Assembly (NCBI RefSeq): GCF_001650875.1
Contig: NZ_LXYI01000001.1
Span: 1-64,000, forward strand
DNA from: Sulfitobacter sp. EhC04
Lineage (GTDB): Bacteria; Pseudomonadota; Alphaproteobacteria; Rhodobacterales; Rhodobacteraceae
Reading direction: 5' to 3'
Length of the DNA: 64,000 nt
In this document: positions 61,828-64,000 of the stretch, piece by piece
How positions within the stretch are numbered: position 1 is the stretch's first letter
Layout of the letters: every line of letters starts with the position of its first letter
Notes under the pieces: model-generated
Database searches by the model: none
What the model was told of the DNA's origin: nothing
The model's input: the letters and a program-made list of their open reading frames with translations, nothing else
Program-made: the position numbers and the translations under genes

Positions 61828-61991
61828 ACGGTGCGGCGTCAAACCTTCGGAACCTGGCCGCGTATCGGGCGTTTGACCCTGCGTGACGCGATGATCCGCG
61901 CGAAATTTCACCCCACGTCCGGATTGCAAAGGGGCTTGGCGTGGTTTAGCCAATTTCAAACCTTTTTAATTGCCTGGAGGGAGCGCCGAGC

Positions 61992-63641
61992 ATGGCCGAG
62001 ATCGAACGCGAAGCAATGGAATATGACGTGGTGATCGTGGGCGCGGGGCCTGCCGGTCTTTCCGCTGCGATCCGGCTGAAACAACTGGATGCCGACTGCA
62101 ATGTCGTCGTGCTCGAAAAAGGCTCCGAAGTGGGCGCGCATATCCTGTCAGGTGCGGTGCTGGACCCTTGCGGGCTAGATGCGCTGATCCCCGACTGGAA
62201 GGAAAAGGGCGCGCCTGTCACCGTGCCGGTCAAGGAAGACAACTTTTACATGCTGGGCGAGGCGGGCAAGCTGCGGGTGCCGAACCTGCCCATGCCGCCG
62301 CTGATGAACAACCACGGCAATTACATCGTTTCCATGGGCAACGTCTGCCGCTGGATGGCAGAACAGGCCGAGGAACTGGGCGTCGAGGTGTTTCCGGGCA
62401 TGGCCTGTTCCGAACTGGTGTTCGGTGACAATGGTGAGATCAAGGGCGTCGTCGCCGGGGAAATGGGCTTGGGTGCGGATGGCAAACCCGGCTCCAGCTA
62501 TGAGCCTGGGATGGAACTGCACGGCAAATACGTGTTCCTGTCCGAAGGTGTGCGCGGCAGCCTGTCGAAACAGGTGATCGCCAAATACGGTCTGGACGAG
62601 GGCAAGGAGCCGCAGAAATACGGCCTTGGCATGAAGGAAATCTGGGAGATCGACCCGGCCAAGCACCGCGAAGGCACTGTGACACACACGATGGGCTGGC
62701 CGCTGGGCAAGAATGCGGGCGGCGGGTCTTTCATCTATCACCTTGATAACAATCAGGTCTATGTCGGGTTTGTTGTGCACCTGGGCTACAAGAACCCGCA
62801 TGTGTTCCCCTACATGGAATTCCAGCGCTTCAAACATCACCCGATGATCAAGGAGTTGCTGGAAGGCGGCAAGCGGGTGGCCTATGGCGCGCGGGCGATC
62901 ACCGAGGGCGGCTATCAGTCGATGCCCAAGATGGTGGCACCGGGCGTGGCGCTGCTGGGCTGTTCGGTCGGCATGGTCAACGTGCCGCGTATCAAGGGCA
63001 ACCACAACGCCATGCTGTCGGGCAAGGCGGCGGCGGAAGCGGCCTATGCGGCAATCTCGGCAGGCCGGTCCGGTGATGAGCTGACCGCCTACGAAGACGA
63101 CGTGCGCGGCGGTGCCATTGGTGCTGACCTCAAGAAGGTGCGTAACGTCAAACCGCTGTGGTCCAAGTATGGCCTGACCACATCCCTCGCCGTAGGCGGG
63201 TTCGACATGTGGTGCAACACGTTCGGCTTTTCACTGCTGGGTACGCTGAAGCACGGCAAATCTGACGCGGAAGCGACGGAAAAGGCGGCCAAGCACAAGC
63301 CCATCGACTATCCCAAGCCCGACGGGAAGCTCAGCTTTGACCGACTGACCAACGTGGCATTCTCCTTTACCAATCACGAGGAAAGCCAGCCTGCGCATCT
63401 GACTCTGAAAGACCCGGATGTCCCGGTCAAGGTCAACCTGCCCGAATACGCGGGGCCGTCGGCGCGGTATTGCCCGGCAGGGGTCTATGAATTCGTGGTG
63501 GAAGACGGCAAGGATCCGCGTTTCGTGATCAACTTCCAGAACTGCGTGCACTGCAAGACCTGTGACATCAAGGACCCCACGCAGAACATCGTCTGGACCA
63601 CGCCGCAGGGCGGCGACGGACCGAACTATCCCAACATGTGA
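61992..63641 (+). CDS. etfD: Electron transfer flavoprotein-ubiquinone oxidoreductase
   Basis: Membrane-associated FAD / 4Fe-4S enzyme passing electrons from electron transfer flavoprotein to ubiquinone. The 549-residue chain starts with the FAD loop YDVVIVGAGPAGLSAAIRLK near residue 10. A NHNAMLSGKAAAEAAYAAI segment near residue 336 and the cluster motif FQNCVHCKTCDIKDPTQNIV near residue 514 (with a further upstream Cys in ARYCPAG) are diagnostic. GGAGGGAGC is upstream. It serves acyl-CoA dehydrogenases such as the DmdC-like one here. A strong terminator follows at 63663. Confidence 0.95.
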   Translation: MAEIEREAMEYDVVIVGAGPAGLSAAIRLKQLDADCNVVVLEKGSEVGAHILSGAVLDPCGLDALIPDWKEKGAPVTVPVKEDNFYMLGEAGKLRVPNLPMPPLMNNHGNYIVSMGNVCRWMAEQAEELGVEVFPGMACSELVFGDNGEIKGVVAGEMGLGADGKPGSSYEPGMELHGKYVFLSEGVRGSLSKQVIAKYGLDEGKEPQKYGLGMKEIWEIDPAKHREGTVTHTMGWPLGKNAGGGSFIYHLDNNQVYVGFVVHLGYKNPHVFPYMEFQRFKHHPMIKELLEGGKRVAYGARAITEGGYQSMPKMVAPGVALLGCSVGMVNVPRIKGNHNAMLSGKAAAEAAYAAISAGRSGDELTAYEDDVRGGAIGADLKKVRNVKPLWSKYGLTTSLAVGGFDMWCNTFGFSLLGTLKHGKSDAEATEKAAKHKPIDYPKPDGKLSFDRLTNVAFSFTNHEESQPAHLTLKDPDVPVKVNLPEYAGPSARYCPAGVYEFVVEDGKDPRFVINFQNCVHCKTCDIKDPTQNIVWTTPQGGDGPNYPNM

Positions 63642-63662
63642 TTGGGCTGACATGTGATGGGG

Positions 63663-63690
63663 AAAAAGGCGGGGGCGACCCCGCCTTTTT
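63663..63690 (+). terminator. Intrinsic terminator after etfD
   Basis: Perfect 12-bp arms AAAAAGGCGGGG and CCCCGCCTTTTT around a GCGA loop, with the stem running into five T. It lies 21 bases after the etfD stop. Confidence 0.85.
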
Positions 63691-63798
63691 CCTGTCCGCA
63701 ACGCCTTGCTCACAGGTGCGTCATGGAGGGGCTGTGCCATTGCGCTTGGCGCTGGACCTGATAGCCTTTGGGAAAACAGAATTAGAGGCCGTTGCAAA

Positions 63799-64000
63799 AT
63801 GATAAGACTAGTGCTGAGTGCTGTTGCCATGCTTGCGGCCAGCAGCGCCCTGACATCGCCGGTACAGGCGCAATCGGTGGCGGGTGCCTATCTGGCTGGG
63901 CGGCACGCCGCTGTCAGCAGCGATTACGCGGAGGCCGCGCGGTATTATACCGAGGCGCTGGCCCATGATCCGACAAATGCCGAGCTGATGGAAAGCGGGA
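63799..64000 (+). CDS. Exported TPR protein, N-terminal part (runs off window)
   Basis: Only the first 67 residues are visible. A signal peptide (MIRLVLSAVAMLAASSALTS, cleaved after about PVQA) precedes AGAYLAGRHAAVSSDYAEAA and RYYTEALAHDPTNAELMESG, which fits the first tetratricopeptide repeat. Periplasmic TPR proteins in this group often bind or scaffold envelope complexes; no function can be assigned from this fragment. The frame continues past base 64000. Confidence 0.75.
   Translation, partial: MIRLVLSAVAMLAASSALTSPVQAQSVAGAYLAGRHAAVSSDYAEAARYYTEALAHDPTNAELMESG

Noticed and set aside
1..64000. tRNA, rRNA, CRISPR, insertion sequence or prophage genes
   Set aside because: No T-loop-like GGTTCGANTCC context outside coding regions, no regularly spaced repeats and no transposase or phage motifs were found on either strand.

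Overview
The window is a GC-rich, gene-dense chromosomal segment of an alphaproteobacterium, most likely a member of the Rhodobacterales (Roseobacter group). Supporting evidence is the GcrA cell-cycle regulator, an alphaproteobacterial aa3-oxidase subunit IV microprotein, the ycjX-GNAT-ycjF cluster, an OpgC-type glucan-modifying protein, a DmdC-like acyl-CoA dehydrogenase and a single-chain ETF-ubiquinone oxidoreductase. No rRNA, tRNA, CRISPR array, transposase or prophage gene was recognised. Both window ends cut a gene, and no gene-free stretch exceeds 300 bases.

Layout. 1-4.3 kb: glutathione synthesis (gshA) facing a cluster of three membrane proteins and a GbsR/MarR-type regulator; two near-identical 20-bp palindromes mark both the cluster start and the regulator. 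4.4-8.5 kb: a minus-strand pyrimidine/lipid operon (pyrB, three small membrane proteins, a dihydroorotase homologue that has lost most metal ligands, plsY). 8.6-10.6 kb: family-4-like uracil-DNA glycosylase, LysE exporter, moaB. 10.7-15.5 kb: sugar-phosphate and capsule genes (phosphomannomutase, kdsA, kpsE, kpsT). 15.6-18 kb: cation efflux protein, permease and ArsR regulator. 18-20.6 kb: second UDG-fold protein, SseB-like, YHS and rhodanese proteins. 20.6-26.6 kb: periplasmic glucan operon opgC-opgD/G-opgH with a TTC38-like gene. 26.8-31.3 kb: CoA-transferase and ThDP enzyme, gcrA, EamA transporter. 31.6-34.8 kb: argD, argF, panE. 34.8-38.4 kb: phosphate transporter, Nudix hydrolase, gnd. 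38.5-42.2 kb: truA and ycjX-GNAT-ycjF. 42.4-48.1 kb: RND efflux pair and a DsbD N-domain protein. 48.2-54 kb: yqgE, Sua5, acyl-CoA dehydrogenase with an MBL hydrolase, small oxidase subunit, lipoprotein. 54-59.2 kb: azlCD, then fdhD-mobA-mobB-moeA, a compact molybdenum-cofactor operon. 59.2-64 kb: greA, VOC protein and soxR, ETF-QO, and the start of a TPR protein.

The most notable items are a family of palindromes with a constant TTTTGAAA centre and differing stems at two convergent gene junctions; the regulator-plus-membrane-protein unit with a shared operator; the non-catalytic dihydroorotase homologue beside pyrB; and a MoeA protein carrying an extra N-terminal domain of about 300 residues. 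Products were assigned by reading motifs and recalled family patterns; no database search was run.
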